DNA from: DATAYA01 sp036272815
GTDB lineage: Bacteria; Pseudomonadota; Alphaproteobacteria; Acetobacterales; Acetobacteraceae
Assembly: GCA_036272815.1 (NCBI GenBank)
Contig: DATAYA010000263.1
Location: 1-6,110, forward strand
Length of the DNA stretch: 6,110 bases
Reading direction: 5' to 3'
A program made the translations under genes and the position numbers. Of this stretch, positions 4,950 to 6,110 are shown in pieces (within the stretch, counting starts at the first letter, position 1; each line of letters starts with the position of its first letter). The notes below the pieces were generated by a model. That model did no database searches, was not told the DNA's origin, and saw nothing but the letters and a program-made list of their open reading frames with translations.

Positions 4950-5981
4950 ATGGCCTACAGGGTTGCAGTCGTCGGCGCCACCGGAGCGGTCGGGCGCGAG
5001 ATGCTCAAGACCCTGGCCGAGCGCCGCTTCCCGGTCGCCGACATCGCCGCCCTTGCCTCCCCCCGCTCGACCGGCCAGGAGGTCTCGTTCGGCGAGGACC
5101 GCGTGCTGCGGGTGCAGAACCTCGAAAAGTTCGACTTCCACGGCTGGGACATCGGCCTGTTCAGCCCCGGTGCCGCGGTCTCCGCGGTCCATGCGCCGCG
5201 CGCCGCGGCCGCGGGCTGTGTCGTGATCGACAACACCAGCCAGTTCCGCATGGACCACGACGTTCCGCTGGTCGTGCCGGAGGTGAACCCGGACGCGCTG
5301 CGCCGCTTCGCCCGCCGCCGGATCATCGCCAACCCGAATTGCAGCACGATCCAGATGGTCGTGGCGCTGAAGCCCCTGCACGACGAATTCCGCATCCGCC
5401 GCGTCGTCGTCGCCACCTATCAATCGGTCTCCGGCGCCGGCAAGGAGGGCATGGACGAGCTGTTCGCCCACACCAAGGCGAGCTACGTCAACGACCCGAC
5501 CGCGCCCGAGCAGTTCACCAAGGAGATCGCCTTCAACGTCATCCCGCATATCGACCGTTTCATGGACGACGGCTCGACCAAGGAAGAGTGGAAGATGGCG
5601 GTCGAGACGCGGAAGATTCTCGATCCGGACATCGCCGTGCTGGCGACCTGCGTGCGCGTCCCGGTGTTCATCGGCCACGGCGAGGCGGTGCATGTCGAGT
5701 TCGAGCGGCCGGTGACGGCGGCCGAGGCGCGTGCGGCACTCCGCGAGGCGCCGGGCGTCAGTGTCGTCGACGTCCGCGAGGATGGCGGCTACATGACGCC
5801 GCTGGAGGCTGCCGGAGATGACGACGTGTTCGTCAGCCGGCTGCGGAAGGACCCGACCGTGCCGAACGGTCTCGCCTTCTGGTGCGTGTCGGACAATCTC
5901 CGCAAGGGGGCGGCGCTCAACGCGGTGCAGATCGCCGAAACGCTGGTGGCGCAGGGGCTGCTTGCGAAGCAGGTGGCGTGA
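4950..5981 (+). CDS. asd: Aspartate-semialdehyde dehydrogenase
   Basis: A 343-residue cytoplasmic enzyme that reduces aspartyl-4-phosphate with NADPH to aspartate semialdehyde, the branch point to lysine/diaminopimelate, threonine and methionine. Residues 3-15 hold the NADP-binding VAVVGATGAVG. The nucleophile is Cys131 in NPNCSTIQ; Arg100 (SQFRMD) fits the phosphate-binding Arg. Glu219, Arg236 and His243 (RVPVFIGHGEAVHVEF) fit the substrate-binding and general-base positions; many relatives have GHSE where this one has GHGE. Length is normal for the shorter (about 340-residue) Asd class. The start at 4950 follows GGAG at 10 nt and gives the family N-terminus MAYRVAVVGATG. The ATG at 4941, adding three residues, is also possible. 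The open frame extending far upstream is only the antisense of the PRC-barrel gene. The start is divergent from that gene, 145 nt away. Confidence 0.96.
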   Translation: MAYRVAVVGATGAVGREMLKTLAERRFPVADIAALASPRSTGQEVSFGEDRVLRVQNLEKFDFHGWDIGLFSPGAAVSAVHAPRAAAAGCVVIDNTSQFRMDHDVPLVVPEVNPDALRRFARRRIIANPNCSTIQMVVALKPLHDEFRIRRVVVATYQSVSGAGKEGMDELFAHTKASYVNDPTAPEQFTKEIAFNVIPHIDRFMDDGSTKEEWKMAVETRKILDPDIAVLATCVRVPVFIGHGEAVHVEFERPVTAAEARAALREAPGVSVVDVREDGGYMTPLEAAGDDDVFVSRLRKDPTVPNGLAFWCVSDNLRKGAALNAVQIAETLVAQGLLAKQVA

Positions 5982-5992
5982 GGGCTGCCGCG

Positions 5993-6021
5993 TTGACCCT
6001 CTCCGGCGCGCGGCGTAATCA
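5993..6021 (+). promoter_or_regulatory. Weak candidate promoter between asd and the next gene
   Basis: TTGACC (5993-5998) matches five of six bases of the -35 consensus, and TAATCA begins 17 nt after it at 6016. The -10 match is poor. If real, it would start transcription about 45-50 nt before the ATG at 6076. No convincing terminator for asd is visible in this gap. Confidence 0.28.
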
Positions 6022-6075
6022 CCCCGGCGTTGCTGCGGCGCCACACGACGCCACGGACCCGGAGCCTCGCCCACG

Positions 6076-6110
6076 ATGACCGACATCCGCGACGCCCAGA
6101 TGGTCGGGCG
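6076..6110 (+). CDS. Possible N-terminus of the next gene, cut by the window end
   Basis: ATG at 6076 opens a frame that reads MTDIRDAQMVG to the window edge. GGAG at 6061-6064 lies 11 nt before it, somewhat far but usable. Eleven codons are too few to recognise a family; the start is plausible because it follows asd at a normal distance and has a candidate promoter. Confidence 0.4.
   Translation, partial: MTDIRDAQMVG

Noticed and set aside
4082..5821. 579-codon open frame on the plus strand
   Set aside because: It runs across the PRC-barrel gene in antisense and across asd in a wrong frame; its product is Arg/Gly/Ala-rich with no recognisable domain.
4899..6086. 395-codon open frame on the minus strand
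   Set aside because: It is antisense to asd, Arg/His-rich, and without a family resemblance.

Overview
The window is gene-dense, very GC-rich DNA (about 70% G+C by eye) and looks like an ordinary bacterial chromosome. The XerD, AccA and Asd proteins resemble those of Alphaproteobacteria, and an alphaproteobacterial EcfG-type promoter is present. My best guess is the Rhodospirillales/Acetobacteraceae area; the order is judged from memory of protein style, not from a search.

Layout: (1) The 3' part of a DUF1194 gene (+, 2-388) runs directly into a tyrosine recombinase of the XerD type (+, 388-1287), with the stop and start sharing one base. (2) Convergent to it is a two-gene minus-strand unit. 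A diheme cytochrome c of the thiosulfate dehydrogenase family (tsdA, GTG start at 2966, stop at 1980) is followed after 25 nt by an apparently exported DsrE-like protein (1954-1307). (3) accA, the alpha subunit of acetyl-CoA carboxylase carboxyltransferase, is on the plus strand (3092-4051), divergent from tsdA. (4) A small exported PRC-barrel protein is on the minus strand (4804-4061), with a near-perfect EcfG general-stress promoter upstream. (5) asd, aspartate-semialdehyde dehydrogenase, is on the plus strand (4950-5981). (6) The first 11 codons of a possible next gene start at 6076.

How the genes work together: xerD, accA and asd are housekeeping genes for chromosome dimer resolution, fatty acid synthesis and the aspartate amino-acid pathway. 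The accessory piece is the tsdA/DsrE-like pair between xerD and accA. TsdA would couple two thiosulfates into tetrathionate in the periplasm. The DsrE-like protein has a Tat-like signal, one internal Cys and a C-terminal CxxC, so it could be a periplasmic sulfur-handling partner; that role is inference. The PRC-barrel gene is most likely part of the general stress response.

I see no tRNA, rRNA, CRISPR array, insertion sequence or attachment site. All gene-free gaps are under 150 nt and are described as regulatory regions where anything is visible. The strongest leads are the tsdA/DsrE-like operon and the EcfG promoter.
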